NCBI RefSeq assembly: GCF_016469335.1
Contig: NZ_CP059888.1
Span: 744,001 to 808,000, forward strand
DNA: 64,000 nucleotides
Direction of reading: 5' to 3'
DNA from: Flocculibacter collagenilyticus
Lineage (GTDB): Bacteria > Pseudomonadota > Gammaproteobacteria > Enterobacterales > Alteromonadaceae
The notes under the pieces were generated by a model. It did no database searches. It saw nothing but the letters and a program-made list of their open reading frames with translations, and had not been told where the DNA came from. Both the position numbers and the translations under genes were made by a program. Below are positions 9,162 through 19,610 of this stretch, one piece after another. Each line of letters starts with the position of its first letter. The stretch's first letter is position 1.

Positions 9162-9350
9162 TTAGAGTTCTAAATCGTCTGATGCTAATGATAAATTCCA
9201 GTCAATATCAAGCAATTCTTGTTTTAGTTTATATTTGTCTTTGATTGCCTCAATTTCTCGCCATTTGCGTTTTGTTTTAGTTTTCGTTTTAGCAGAAGGA
9301 CGTTCAATTATATTCATTAAATCATCAGTCATTTCCATATTGGCCTCCAA
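9162..9350 (-). CDS. DUF3545 family small protein
   Basis: 62 residues. The core TKRKWREIEAIKDKYKLKQELLDID is the signature of DUF3545, a small family of unknown function in marine Gammaproteobacteria. The centre is strongly basic (KTKTKTKRKWR), the end acidic; no membrane segment. A GGAGG-type site (revcomp of GGCCTCCAA just beyond 9350) lies close to the start. The stop is 2 bp from a strong terminator. Probably a cytosolic protein; its role is not known. Confidence 0.8.
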   Translation of the reverse strand: MEANMEMTDDLMNIIERPSAKTKTKTKRKWREIEAIKDKYKLKQELLDIDWNLSLASDDLEL

Positions 9351-9560
9351 TTGTTTACCAATTGTCTAGTTACTGCACAAATATCTATATCATAGAAAAA
9401 TTTAAAGTAAAAGACTTTTATTACAATTGAATGAATGAAAAATGAACCTAAGGTGACTGATAAATAATCTAAATTCAGGTTTTTCGCTAGGTAAAGCTGA
9501 CTGAAGCATAATCAGTTAGCGCAATACTAAAAAGCAGAATTAGAAAATAAAGCCAGATTA

Positions 9561-9583
9561 TAGCGCCAATAAGAATGGCGCTA
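9561..9583. terminator. Hairpin downstream of pgi
   Basis: TAGCGCCA (9561-9568) and TGGCGCTA (9576-9583) form a perfect 8-bp stem with a 7-base loop, 16 bp after the pgi stop on the minus strand. There is no clean U-run, so it may be a weak or Rho-assisted terminator. Confidence 0.5.
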
Positions 9584-9598
9584 CACATCACTGAGCGT

Positions 9599-11266
9599 TT
9601 ATGAAGGCGAAGAAAAGCGTTTAATTAGCTGTGTGGTAGATGAGTCGTACTGGTGATTAGCAGTATCTGTATTATCAGCACCTTCAATCGTGTTAAGTAT
9701 ATCAGTACTCATTGTCTTACCTAATTCGACACCCCATTGGTCAAACGAATTAATATTCCAAATCACACCTTGGCAGAATACTTTATGTTCATACAATGCG
9801 ATTAGACGGCCTAAATTGTATGGTGTTAAGGCATTCATTAATAGGGTATTGCTTGGCTTATTGCCCTGCATCACTTTATGTGGTGCTAGGCGTTCAATCT
9901 CGCTGCTGTCTAACCCTTTTTCAGATAACTCGGATTTAGCTTCTGCGAGCGTTTTGCCCATCATTAACGCTTGGCTTTGTGCAAAACAATTTGACGCTAA
10001 CGCATTATGTAAATCTTGAGAGGAATGAGTAGGTTCAATAGCCAGAATAAAGTCAGACGGAATTAATGGGCTACCTTGATGCATAAGTTGATGAAACGCA
10101 TGTTGTCCATTTGTGCCTTCGCCACCCCATATAATTGGGCCGGTTTCGGCAAAAGTGTCGTTGCCATCTTGTTGCACTGTTTTACCGTTACTTTCCATAT
10201 CTAGCTGCTGAATATAAGCGGGAAAGCCACGTAGGTCATGATGGTACGGTAGTAGTAAATGACTTTGCGCACCAAAGAAATTAATATACCAAACACCCAT
10301 GAGCGCCATAATTACGGGCATGTTTTGAGATAAAGGGGCTGTAGCGAAATGATCATCCATTGCATTTCCGCCAGCGAGCATTTGGCTAAAGTTTTCAAAG
10401 CCAATAGCAATAGCTAGTGGTAGACCAATGGCAGACCACACTGAATATCGTCCACCAACCCAGTCCCACATAGGAAAGATGTTTTCTTGCTTAATACCAA
10501 ATTGAACAGCAGCATCTATGTTTGATGAAACAGCCACAAAATGTTTGCCAATATCGTCTTGGGAAGCACCAGCGTCTCGTAACCATTGCTTTGCAACCAA
10601 ACTATTTTGTAACGTTTCTTGGGTAGAGAAAGACTTTGAAGAAGTGATCACTAAGGTTTGTTCAGGATCAAGTTTATCTAACACTTGATGTATGTGGTGC
10701 CCGTCAATATTCGCGACAAAATGCACATCCATTTCATTTTGGTAATGCTTAAGCGCCTGCGACATGATTTTAGGCCCTAAGTAAGAACCACCAATTCCTA
10801 AACTTAATACTTGCTTAATAGGCTTCCCTGTAAAACCCAATACCTTCCCTGCTTCAAGCTGCTCTACCAGCTGCTTCATTTTCGCTAATGTTTGCTGTAT
10901 TTCGGGTACAACATTTTTACCATCAATGGTAATTGAAGCAGATTGTGGTGCTCTTAATGCCGTATGTAAGGCACAACGCTGCTCAGTGATATTAACCGTT
11001 TCGCCCGTTAGCAAAGCGTTTCGCTTTTTATCTAGCCCTGCTAACTCGGCTAATTTTAATAAGTGATCTAACGTTTCTTGAGTAATAATATTTTTAGAGT
11101 AATCAAGAAAAAAACCATCTACATCAAGACTGAAACGCGCACTTCTACTTGCATCGTTGGCAAATAAATCACGCATAGATTGCGACTTAACTTGCTCAAA
11201 GTGCAATTGCAGTGTTTGCCATTGTGCTTTAAATTCAGGTGTTATGGAGTGTGCCGTTACAGTCAT
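9599..11266 (-). CDS. pgi: Glucose-6-phosphate isomerase
   Basis: Interconverts glucose-6-phosphate and fructose-6-phosphate in glycolysis and gluconeogenesis. 555 residues, the normal bacterial size. The signatures LGIGGSYLGPKIM, ITSSKSFSTQETL, WVGGRYSVWSAIGLP and GQHAFHQLMHQG are all present, as is the C-terminal SFDQWGVELGK with the catalytic lysine. It begins 17 bp after talB on the same strand, so talB-pgi is an operon linking the pentose phosphate pathway with glycolysis. AAGAAG lies 9 bases before the ATG. Confidence 0.97.
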   Translation of the reverse strand: MTVTAHSITPEFKAQWQTLQLHFEQVKSQSMRDLFANDASRSARFSLDVDGFFLDYSKNIITQETLDHLLKLAELAGLDKKRNALLTGETVNITEQRCALHTALRAPQSASITIDGKNVVPEIQQTLAKMKQLVEQLEAGKVLGFTGKPIKQVLSLGIGGSYLGPKIMSQALKHYQNEMDVHFVANIDGHHIHQVLDKLDPEQTLVITSSKSFSTQETLQNSLVAKQWLRDAGASQDDIGKHFVAVSSNIDAAVQFGIKQENIFPMWDWVGGRYSVWSAIGLPLAIAIGFENFSQMLAGGNAMDDHFATAPLSQNMPVIMALMGVWYINFFGAQSHLLLPYHHDLRGFPAYIQQLDMESNGKTVQQDGNDTFAETGPIIWGGEGTNGQHAFHQLMHQGSPLIPSDFILAIEPTHSSQDLHNALASNCFAQSQALMMGKTLAEAKSELSEKGLDSSEIERLAPHKVMQGNKPSNTLLMNALTPYNLGRLIALYEHKVFCQGVIWNINSFDQWGVELGKTMSTDILNTIEGADNTDTANHQYDSSTTQLIKRFSSPS

Positions 11267-11283
11267 GTGTTCAAACTTCTTGC

Positions 11284-12237
11284 TTATTTTCCGTATTTAT
11301 CAGCTAACAGCTGTTCTAGTTTCACCTGATCAGCGGCGAAATTACGAATACCTTCTGCTAGTTTTTCAGTTGCCATCGCATCTTCATTCATCATCCACCT
11401 GAATTCAGCCTGCGTTAGTGGCATTGGTTGTTCTTGAGTGGCGCCATTATCCTTTAATTTAATTGCTAAATCACCCTCTGCATTTTCTAATTCGTCTAAT
11501 AATGCTGGGCTAATAGTTAAGCGATCACAACCTGCTAGCTCAATAATTTCACCCGTGTTTCTGAAGCTTGCGCCCATCACAATGGTGTTATAACCGTGCT
11601 CTTTGTAGTAGTTATAAATGTTCGTTACAGAGATCACGCCTGGATCTTCAGCCGCTGCATAACTGTCTTTGCCAGATTTTGCTTTATGCCAGTCAAGAAT
11701 GCGGCCAACAAAAGGAGAGATTAAGAAAACCTTAGACTCTGCACAGGCACGGGCTTGAGCAAAGCTAAACAATAAAGTTAGGTTACAATTAATGCCTTCC
11801 TCTTCTAATTGCTTCGCTGCTTGGATACCTTCCCAAGTAGACGCAATTTTAATTAGCACTTTGTCTTTATCGATGCCTGCGGCTTTGTATAATTCTATTA
11901 ATTTATGCGCTTTATCAATCGTTGCTTGTGTGTTGAATGATAAACGTGCATCTACTTCGGTAGAAATGCGCCCTGGAATAGTGGCTGAAATTTCTTTACC
12001 TATTTTTACTGACAAAATGTCACATGCATCTTCTAACCAGCAGCCAGTAGCATGTTGTTTTGCAAGATCTACAGATTGAATGATTAGGTCATCGTATTCA
12101 GATGATTGCACTGCTTTTAATAAAAGTGATGGATTTGTCGTTGCGTCAACCGGCGCAAACTTTTTGATTGCACTGATATCACCAGTGTCTGCTACAACAG
12201 TTGTCACATTTCTCAACTGAGCTAATAAAGATGCCAT
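11284..12237 (-). CDS. talB: Transaldolase B
   Basis: Transfers a dihydroxyacetone unit between sedoheptulose-7-phosphate and glyceraldehyde-3-phosphate in the non-oxidative pentose phosphate pathway. 317 residues as in E. coli TalB. The Schiff-base lysine lies in [12 protein letters not shown]; the N-terminal [13 protein letters not shown] and the central [11 protein letters not shown] motifs are typical. AAGAGA precedes the ATG. It is first in the talB-pgi operon and is transcribed away from the receiver-TPR gene at 12536. Confidence 0.97.
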   Translation of the reverse strand: MASLLAQLRNVTTVVADTGDISAIKKFAPVDATTNPSLLLKAVQSSEYDDLIIQSVDLAKQHATGCWLEDACDILSVKIGKEISATIPGRISTEVDARLSFNTQATIDKAHKLIELYKAAGIDKDKVLIKIASTWEGIQAAKQLEEEGINCNLTLLFSFAQARACAESKVFLISPFVGRILDWHKAKSGKDSYAAAEDPGVISVTNIYNYYKEHGYNTIVMGASFRNTGEIIELAGCDRLTISPALLDELENAEGDLAIKLKDNGATQEQPMPLTQAEFRWMMNEDAMATEKLAEGIRNFAADQVKLEQLLADKYGK

Positions 12238-12535
12238 AATCTCTTAATTCCGTAATTAAATAACCAATACTTCAATTTTAACGCTATTAATAAAGAATAA
12301 CAGAGTAAATGAAGTAATTTTACAACATAATTTAAATTAATTTTGTATTCAAACGCTACTACTCACATTTTAGCATAGCGAATAAATGACAGAACATTGC
12401 ATATATACGTGATTGTTTATTATAGTGACAGATAGCGTGTCAAAGGGCACGCTTAATTATCAATGAGTTATCAGTACGTTGAATAGGTACGCCATGTCGG
12501 CCATTATGCAGACGGCGGAATAATTGAGTGCTTAA

Positions 12536-14170
12536 ATGATATTTCAAAGTCGTTTTTATAAAGATAAAAAAGTACTAGTAGTTGACGATTTCGAGCCAAT
12601 ACGTTCGGCAGTCAAAGGCATGCTACAAAAAATAGGTTTTTCGCATATTGTTAGTGCCGGTAACGGTAATGATGCAGTAGAGAAGTGCGAGCAAAACGTT
12701 TTTGACTTTATTTTAGCCGACTTTAATTTGGGCGAAGGCAAAGACGGTTATCAATTATTTGAAGAATTAAGACATAAAGAACTGATCACGCCTAAATGTT
12801 GCTTTTTTATTATTAGCGGTGAAAGCCGACGCCAAATAGTTCATGGTTTAATTGAACTCCAGCCAGATGACTACTTACTTAAACCGTTTACCTACTCAGG
12901 AGTAGAGCGCCGTCTTGCCCGTTCCTTCTTAAAGAAAAAGGCAATGGAGCCGGTATATGAGGCGATTTTCGAAGGTGATATCGAAAAGGCGATTCAAGCC
13001 TGTGAGGACGTAAAAGAGGCAGAGCCAGAGTATGGCATGCATGCACTTCGACTTAAGGGCGAATTATTAATTCGGAATAAACAGTTTGAAGATGCATTCA
13101 AGCTTTACACCGCAATTTTAACCAAACGGGATTTTACTTGGGCAAAATTGGGCCAAGGTATTGCACGGTTAAATTTGGAACAATGGGATGAGGCCGAGTT
13201 TACATTACGTGAATTATGCGAAGTACAAGAAACGAAAGTGGAAGCGCTCGATTGGTTGGGGCGATTGCTTATTAAGCGCGAGCAAACAATTGAAGCCCAT
13301 TCAGTGCTTACCGAAGCGGGTAAGTTATCTCCTAGAAATATCGACAGACAAAGAGCCATTGCAAACTTGTGCATTGTTAATGGTGAAACAGAAGAAGCTG
13401 TAAGGTGTTTTTCTCGCATCTTAAAGTCTCAACGCTTCTCTATTTACGACACACCTGACAATTACTTAAATTTTGCACGATGTTTGATTGATCTTAGCCA
13501 AGAAAGCAATAAATTAGAAATGGCACGGCAAATAGGCCAAGCCATGGAGGTGCTAGGTAATATCGGTAAGCGCTTTTATACCGAGATAATTAAACATCAA
13601 GAGCTAGTCATTCATTCACGTGCGAGTGCAATGAAAGGAGATATGGAAGAAGCGCGAAGTCAGCTAGAAGAAAGTGAGCGCTTAATGGAAGAAGATGGGA
13701 TTGAGTCGGGAGATTTATCAGCAGAAAGCTGCTTAGATAAAGCAAAAGCCTTTTTTGCCACTGGAGATCTGTCTAAAAGTGATGAGTATATGGCGCAGTT
13801 AGAAAATATCTCGGATAAAGATGATTTACTTTCAAGCACGCTCACGTTACTCATTAATAAAGAAAAAGAGTCCCACGAAGAGCTTCGCGAAAACATCCGA
13901 AACCTTAATAACCAAGGTTTAACTGCCTATCAGAATGGCTCATTTCAAACTGCAATGACGCACTTCAAAGAAGCCTTTAAATATATGCCTAGCAACTCTA
14001 GTCTTGCGCTTAATTTAGTACAGTCGATTGTAAAAGCAGGTGCCACAGACACGGAATCTGTCAAGCTGGCCAAGCGCTGTGCAGATATTATTGAAAAAAG
14101 TGAATTGAGCGAAAGTAACACGCGCCGCTATTTATTGATCATGGAAGAGTTGCATACTTTAATATCTTAA
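12536..14170 (+). CDS. Response regulator: CheY-like receiver plus TPR repeats
   Basis: 544 residues. An N-terminal receiver domain (about 10-135) has the acidic pair in VVDDFEP, the phospho-acceptor Asp in ILADFNLG, and Lys in YLLKPF. The rest (about 140-540) is helical tetratricopeptide-like sequence: repeated A-G-L patterns such as YGMHALRLKGELLIRNKQFEDA and NNQGLTAYQNGSFQTAM. There is no DNA-binding or enzymatic output domain, so output is probably protein-protein contact. No histidine kinase gene is adjacent; the nearest, barA, is 9 kb away and has its own partner type. Start at ATG 12536; the ribosome binding site is weak. Partner and pathway are unknown. Confidence 0.85.
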   Translation: MIFQSRFYKDKKVLVVDDFEPIRSAVKGMLQKIGFSHIVSAGNGNDAVEKCEQNVFDFILADFNLGEGKDGYQLFEELRHKELITPKCCFFIISGESRRQIVHGLIELQPDDYLLKPFTYSGVERRLARSFLKKKAMEPVYEAIFEGDIEKAIQACEDVKEAEPEYGMHALRLKGELLIRNKQFEDAFKLYTAILTKRDFTWAKLGQGIARLNLEQWDEAEFTLRELCEVQETKVEALDWLGRLLIKREQTIEAHSVLTEAGKLSPRNIDRQRAIANLCIVNGETEEAVRCFSRILKSQRFSIYDTPDNYLNFARCLIDLSQESNKLEMARQIGQAMEVLGNIGKRFYTEIIKHQELVIHSRASAMKGDMEEARSQLEESERLMEEDGIESGDLSAESCLDKAKAFFATGDLSKSDEYMAQLENISDKDDLLSSTLTLLINKEKESHEELRENIRNLNNQGLTAYQNGSFQTAMTHFKEAFKYMPSNSSLALNLVQSIVKAGATDTESVKLAKRCADIIEKSELSESNTRRYLLIMEELHTLIS

Positions 14171-14298
14171 TTTCGAGTCTATTCTTCGCGAAAATAAATT
14201 CAGTATTATTATTTAATCGTGTTGCCCTTGCCGATTGATATGAATACGAATACTCTATTTGCCATTAAAAATACATGCTTAATTAATAAGAGAGAATA

Positions 14299-15075
14299 AT
14301 GTTAGCGATCGTTTCTCCTGCTAAAAACTTAGATTTTGAAACTCCACCAGTAACTAAAACGTTTACTCAACTTGAGCTGGTGGACGATGCAACAGAACTA
14401 GCCAATGTATGCAAAAAACTCACTCCACAAGACTTAAGTTCGTTAATGGGGATCAGTGACAAATTGGCTGGCTTAAATGCGGCACGATTTGAACAGTGGA
14501 CGCCTGAATTTACTTTAGATAATTCGAAACAGGCAGTGCTAGCTTTTAACGGCGATGTGTACTCTGGGCTAGATGCGCCAACGTTAACTAACGCGCAACT
14601 TAATTATGCACAAGACCACTTGCGTATTTTGTCAGGTTTATACGGATTGCTAAAACCGCTTGATTTAATTAAGCCTTACCGCCTTGAAATGGGAAAAAAA
14701 TTAGCTAATCCACGTGGTGATAACTTGTATGAGTTTTGGGGTGACATTATTACTGATAAGGTGAATGAAGCGTTAGCACAAAGTGGAACCGACATACTGG
14801 TGAACTTAGCATCGAACGAGTACTTTAAATCAGTGAGGAAGAAGCAAGTTAAGGGACAAATAATCACCCCCATTTTTAAAGATGAAAAGAATGGCAAGCT
14901 AAAAGTGATTAGCTTTTACGCCAAGAAAGCACGTGGATTAATGGCACGCTACATTATTGAAAATAAAGTAAAAACGACTAATAAGCTTCAAGAGTTTAAT
15001 GTTGCAGGTTATCAATTTGACCAAAGCTTAAGCAAGGCTGGTGAGTTAGTATTTACTCGCCCAGAACAAGTGTAA
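14299..15075 (+). CDS. yaaA: Peroxide stress resistance protein YaaA (DUF328)
   Basis: 258 residues, full length. MLAIVSPAKNLDFETP at the start, LMGISDKLAGLNAARF, the central AFNGDVYSGLDA, LRILSGLYGLLKPLDLI, LEMGKKLANPRG and the C-terminal FNVAGYQFD are all hallmarks of the family. In E. coli YaaA lowers free iron under hydrogen peroxide stress and so limits DNA damage; a DNA-binding fold has been reported for the family. AGAGA lies 6 bases before the ATG. No OxyR site could be recognised upstream. Confidence 0.95.
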   Translation: MLAIVSPAKNLDFETPPVTKTFTQLELVDDATELANVCKKLTPQDLSSLMGISDKLAGLNAARFEQWTPEFTLDNSKQAVLAFNGDVYSGLDAPTLTNAQLNYAQDHLRILSGLYGLLKPLDLIKPYRLEMGKKLANPRGDNLYEFWGDIITDKVNEALAQSGTDILVNLASNEYFKSVRKKQVKGQIITPIFKDEKNGKLKVISFYAKKARGLMARYIIENKVKTTNKLQEFNVAGYQFDQSLSKAGELVFTRPEQV

Positions 15076-15283
15076 CCGATTTATTGAGTTTAAAAAGTTT
15101 CGGCATAACAATACGCTAACAGAATACTGGTTACGCCACGCATGCTTCAGGTTGTTAAGCTCTAGCATGCATGTGCCTAGCTTGATACACTTCTTTCATA
15201 ATTTAAATAGTGCTTGAACAAGAAAAAGGTAAGCAATTACCAGCTCATGACGCTTAGTATTCAAAAACATCCAGAAGAATTTC

Positions 15284-18200
15284 ATGTCTAGTTTAAATCG
15301 AATTATTTTAATAGATACGCACCTAAGTGGCGTTGTAGAACTAAAACTTGATGGCCACACAAATATTTGTGGTACTAATGCCTCGGGCAAAACCACACTG
15401 CAACGACTCATTCCTGTGTTTTACGGTGAATACCCTAGCCGCGTAGTGCCCTCTACCCGAGACAGTTTTGAGCGTTGGTATTTGCGCAATGAAACCAGCT
15501 TTATCGTTTATGAATTTGTGCGACATAATCAACAATTATGTCAGGCAGTGTTAACGTCAACGGGCAAAGGGGTGGATTATCGCTTTATTAATAAACCGTT
15601 TGATTTAGAAGATTATTCAGAAGCGCTTGCAACAGGTGAGCGAAAAATACTCAGCCCAATAGAAATTAGTCGTGCACTTAGGCGTGAAGGCATTTTGTGT
15701 ACTCGCCAACTTAATACGAAAGAGTACCGCGCTATTATTCAAAACGACCGCGCTATTTTAAACACTAACCGAGAGTTGCCTGGGTTGGCCAGTGCGTTTT
15801 CATTGTGTGAAAGCCATGCGCACTTACGCCATATTGAAAAACTAGCCAAGGCAGTACACTCGAAAGAAGGCAAAATGGAAACCATCAAGGCGATGGTTGC
15901 TGCAATTTTAGAAGAAGACGGGGTTCAACCGGGAAGCAGTAAAATTAGCCGAAATACGGTAGAAGACTGGATTAAAGAATGTAAGCTGATTAAAGGCTTT
16001 GATGCAATTCGTCCCGAATTTACCAAGCTTGAGCAAACTCATCACGAATATATCAGTAATAACAAACGCTTGGCGGAATTAAAGCATCAATACGCGTTTG
16101 ATAAAAGCATGTTAGATAAAGCACTCGTTGAAAACCAAGGGCAGTTTGATGATGTGCAATTGATGATTAAGCAGCTTGAGAAAACGTGGAACCAAACACG
16201 TGACGAGCTGAACAATACGTTATCGCAAGCAAAAGCGGATATTAACAGCTTAGAAGTAAACCTAGAGCAAGTTGAAAGCGACTACGACAACTGGCAAGAA
16301 AAAGACATTGATACCCTAACCCAACACATTCAAGCACTGCCTAGCTGGAAAAGCGAGCTTGAAAGTGCTGAATCAAGCTACCGACTGTTGACCGAAAAAC
16401 ACCAAGATATCAAAGCAGCTTATCATGAAAGGGTGAGTGAATTAACGGAGCAGCATAACGCTGAAATGGAAGCGTATGCGGTTCAACGTGATGAATTACG
16501 TGATCAGCTGGCGGATAAAAAGTCAGAACAACAAACTCAAGCACTAACTGTTCGTCAAAAATACCAAGAACGTATCAATCAAATTAAAGACGAATATCAA
16601 CAACGTCTTAGCAGTTTGCAGAACCAATTAACTGAACTAAATACTCTGGTGAAATCTGCAGGGTTTACTGAACAAGAGCAGCAGCAGCTCGACATTTTAG
16701 ACGCCACCATCAAAGAAGCTGGCAGTATAGAAGATGCGAGTCGTGACCAACTTAAGCAAAGTGAAGCTGAATTAATACAGGCGCAAACGGCACGAGAAAA
16801 AGTCTCTCGTTCACTTGAACAAAGCCGTCGTGTAGAGCAAGAAAAGCAAACACAAGTGGAAAAAGTGGAAGCACTGCTTTATCCGGGTCATAACACGTTA
16901 CTTGAATATTTACGAAAAGAGCGACCTGAATGGGCTGATACGATTGGTAAAGTTATAAACCCAGCACTTTTAAACCGTAACGACTTAAAGCCGTTACTCG
17001 CGCAACCAGATACCTCGCTATATGGACTTTTACTCGAGCTAAATAATATTGAGCAGCCAGAATATGCCCAGTCTGAACATAGTTTACAACGTCAATTAGA
17101 ATTGGCGCAGGCTGAATTAGGCCAAGCAGTAGCGGCTAGAAATACCATTGAAGGCGCGCTTGCAGAACAAAACAATACGGTACGTGTAGCGGAGTTAGCG
17201 TTAGCCAAATGCAAAACGGAATGTAATAACGCAGAGCAAAACCGTAAACGTTCTCAACAAGATAAAGACAACTTAACGCGAGAATTCCAACAAGCATTAT
17301 CAGAAAGAAAGCAAAACTATCAAAGCCGTTTAGCCGCTGTTAAAGACGAGCAACAAGCGGTAAAAATGCAGCTTGATGATGCCTTAGCACAGGTAAAAGA
17401 GGCGCAGCATGAAGAGGAAATGGATAGCCGCAGTCATTGGCAGCTAGTATTAAGCGATTTACAACAGCAGGTTGATCAAATTGACGCTCATCGCAGTAAA
17501 GCGAAAGACAATGTTGCCCTAGAAAAGAAACAATGCGAAGCATGGTTTAAAGATGAACTAGCAAATCGCGGCGTGGATGTGGATGAAATTGGCAAGCTTA
17601 AAAAACAAATTTCGTCATTACAAAAAGATATCAAACACACCGAACAAAATCGTCATTTAGTGAGCGAATATCAGCATTGGTATAAAACTTATTATACTGG
17701 TCACAAAGTGAAGTGGCAGCAACACTTAGCCGATGCCAAAACAATTGAAGGCGACACCACACGCCAACTGCAAAGCCAAGAAACACAGTACAAGCAAGAT
17801 AAGTCACTTGCTATTAGTAAGCAGTCGTACTTTGAACAGCAATTAAAAGAAACGAAAGAGTTAAGCCATAACTTAGATTCGGTTACTAAGCAGTTAGCAA
17901 AACTCACGTTACCAGTGGCTGAGATTGTTGAAGAAAAGGCGTCGATCGCACAGCGCATTAATGAAGGGCAAGCGTTGTTGGGTAACCGTGCTGAATTAGA
18001 GGCCAATATTAAGGCGTATGTTGAACACTTTGATCAGCAAATTGCCTCGCAAGCAGGCACAGGCTTGTCTGATATTTGGGATCGCAGCCGTGAAGAGTGT
18101 ATGACCAGTAATGCACAAGGTATTCGTCAGATTAATCATGTGCGTTTAGTTACGCATCTTGATCAATTGTTGAATATTCACGTACCACAACGTATGACTA

Positions 18201-18967
18201 CCCTGCGCGAGCTGGGGCGTACGTTTGGTAAAGACTTATCTGAATACTACAAAATTTTAAAAGAAATCGAAGCGCATATTGGCTTGCAAAGTAAGCGTAT
18301 TAGCCGCGAAGTTGATGAAGAATTATTCCTTGATGGTGTGTCTGATTCAGCAGTTAAAATTCGCTCCCGCATTAGCGACTTAGAATTTTGGCCTGAGCTG
18401 CAATTATTTAATCAATTGTATGCAGAGTGGATGGAAGATGGTGCACACCAACTGCCGTCTGACGAATACGCACAAAGTATGCGTAGAGTGCTGGACATTT
18501 TAGGGCGGGCAGCGTTAGAAGGTGGCATTAGTAAATTATTAGATATTGAATTACACATACATGAGGGCAATAGCGACTTAATAATTCGCACAGACCGCCA
18601 GTTAAACGAATCATCGTCTCACGGAATGGCGTACTTAATCTTGTGTAAGTTTTTACTGGCCTTTACGCGACTACTACGTGGTCGTTCAGACACTATTATT
18701 CACTGGCCAATTGATGAATTAGGCACGTTACACCAAACAAATATCAAGAAAATATTTGATGCCTGTCAAAACAATAATATTCGCGTTGTTGGTGCTTTCC
18801 CGAACCCTGAGTCAGAAGTGTTAACCTTGTTCGAAAATCGTTATTTGATTGCGAAGAAAGACGGTGAGCGTCGATTACAGGTTGTTGAACCTAAAGTCAG
18901 TGAACTAGCTAAACGCATTCAACAGAAGAAACAAGCAGAGCAAGTGACAGAAGGAGTAGGGGCATGA
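15284..18967 (+). CDS. SMC/MukB-like condensin ATPase (DUF3584-type, MksB-like)
   Basis: 1227 residues. A Walker A loop GTNASGKT sits at residues 30-37. Long heptad-rich coiled coils cover about 230-520 and 605-930, separated by a globular hinge-like stretch (about 530-605, containing LLYPGHNTLLEYL and INPALLNRNDLKPLL). The C-terminal ATPase half has a signature-like NESSSHGMAYL (about 1108-1118) and Walker B TIIHWPIDELG (1137-1147). This head-coil-hinge-coil-head plan is that of SMC proteins; size and Walker sequences fit DUF3584/MukB-like proteins. The stop overlaps the next start by 4 bp (ATGA), so it is coupled to the MksE-like gene. Expected role: ATP-driven DNA loop extrusion in chromosome or plasmid handling. 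MksB and JetC are the nearest concepts; the exact class is inference. Confidence 0.8.
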   Translation: MSSLNRIILIDTHLSGVVELKLDGHTNICGTNASGKTTLQRLIPVFYGEYPSRVVPSTRDSFERWYLRNETSFIVYEFVRHNQQLCQAVLTSTGKGVDYRFINKPFDLEDYSEALATGERKILSPIEISRALRREGILCTRQLNTKEYRAIIQNDRAILNTNRELPGLASAFSLCESHAHLRHIEKLAKAVHSKEGKMETIKAMVAAILEEDGVQPGSSKISRNTVEDWIKECKLIKGFDAIRPEFTKLEQTHHEYISNNKRLAELKHQYAFDKSMLDKALVENQGQFDDVQLMIKQLEKTWNQTRDELNNTLSQAKADINSLEVNLEQVESDYDNWQEKDIDTLTQHIQALPSWKSELESAESSYRLLTEKHQDIKAAYHERVSELTEQHNAEMEAYAVQRDELRDQLADKKSEQQTQALTVRQKYQERINQIKDEYQQRLSSLQNQLTELNTLVKSAGFTEQEQQQLDILDATIKEAGSIEDASRDQLKQSEAELIQAQTAREKVSRSLEQSRRVEQEKQTQVEKVEALLYPGHNTLLEYLRKERPEWADTIGKVINPALLNRNDLKPLLAQPDTSLYGLLLELNNIEQPEYAQSEHSLQRQLELAQAELGQAVAARNTIEGALAEQNNTVRVAELALAKCKTECNNAEQNRKRSQQDKDNLTREFQQALSERKQNYQSRLAAVKDEQQAVKMQLDDALAQVKEAQHEEEMDSRSHWQLVLSDLQQQVDQIDAHRSKAKDNVALEKKQCEAWFKDELANRGVDVDEIGKLKKQISSLQKDIKHTEQNRHLVSEYQHWYKTYYTGHKVKWQQHLADAKTIEGDTTRQLQSQETQYKQDKSLAISKQSYFEQQLKETKELSHNLDSVTKQLAKLTLPVAEIVEEKASIAQRINEGQALLGNRAELEANIKAYVEHFDQQIASQAGTGLSDIWDRSREECMTSNAQGIRQINHVRLVTHLDQLLNIHVPQRMTTLRELGRTFGKDLSEYYKILKEIEAHIGLQSKRISREVDEELFLDGVSDSAVKIRSRISDLEFWPELQLFNQLYAEWMEDGAHQLPSDEYAQSMRRVLDILGRAALEGGISKLLDIELHIHEGNSDLIIRTDRQLNESSSHGMAYLILCKFLLAFTRLLRGRSDTIIHWPIDELGTLHQTNIKKIFDACQNNNIRVVGAFPNPESEVLTLFENRYLIAKKDGERRLQVVEPKVSELAKRIQQKKQAEQVTEGVGA

Positions 18968-19599
18968 TCAACCAACAAGGTCAGGTACTGGAATTATTAT
19001 TGTCGGGGCAGTTTATTTGCCAAGTTTCTGATGAAGAGGCTTATCGTTACTTGCAAAATACGGCTCATCAAAGCGCGATAGAAGCGCAATTGAATGTGAT
19101 GAATAGAACGTTAGCAACCGCTGCAGAGGGCGAAGTTTTTTATTGTGCTTATCAAGTGCTAGGCGATAGTGAGCGAAAAGTACTCACATCGCAGTTTCAA
19201 GACGTTTCATCACACTTAATGCCATTAGTAGAGTGGCTGTTACTCGTGCAAGAAGCGAATGGCTCTGACATGTTATTAACGCAGGGAGCAAGTATTCGCT
19301 TAAATGAGTTTCAAACTATTGTGGAAGACACGCCCGCATTTTCTGAGCAAATAGCTAAGATTGCGCGTTATGCTATGTTTGGTTCAAAAAGTAATGAGTT
19401 AGATGCGCAGTTAAAGCAGGTATTCAAACGTTTGGTAGAGCTAGGGTATTTAATTAAACCAAACCCCGATAAGCAAATTTATTTAGCAACAGGCAAAGTA
19501 GATTATTTGTTTGATGTTATTAAGTTTATTGATGAAACCGAAACATTATCGTTGGCAGAGCGTGCCGAAGAAGCTATCAGTCAAACCAGTTTGATATAG
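18964..19599 (+). CDS. MksE/MukE/JetB-like condensin subunit
   Basis: 211 residues, the size of MksE (also called DUF4194 in JetB). The sequence fits a winged-helix protein: N-terminal helices, then a segment (LDAQLKQVFKRLVELGYLIKPNPDKQIYLATGKVDYLFDVIKFI) with the helix-wing pattern of MukE-type KITE subunits. It has no signal peptide or membrane segment. Start ATG 18964 overlaps the SMC stop; the next gene starts 11 bp after its stop. Assignment leans on position between an SMC and a kleisin-like gene as well as size and fold pattern; sequence identity to known MksE cannot be measured here. Confidence 0.65.
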   Translation: MINQQGQVLELLLSGQFICQVSDEEAYRYLQNTAHQSAIEAQLNVMNRTLATAAEGEVFYCAYQVLGDSERKVLTSQFQDVSSHLMPLVEWLLLVQEANGSDMLLTQGASIRLNEFQTIVEDTPAFSEQIAKIARYAMFGSKSNELDAQLKQVFKRLVELGYLIKPNPDKQIYLATGKVDYLFDVIKFIDETETLSLAERAEEAISQTSLI

Positions 19600-19610
19600 G
19601 ACGCGAAGTA

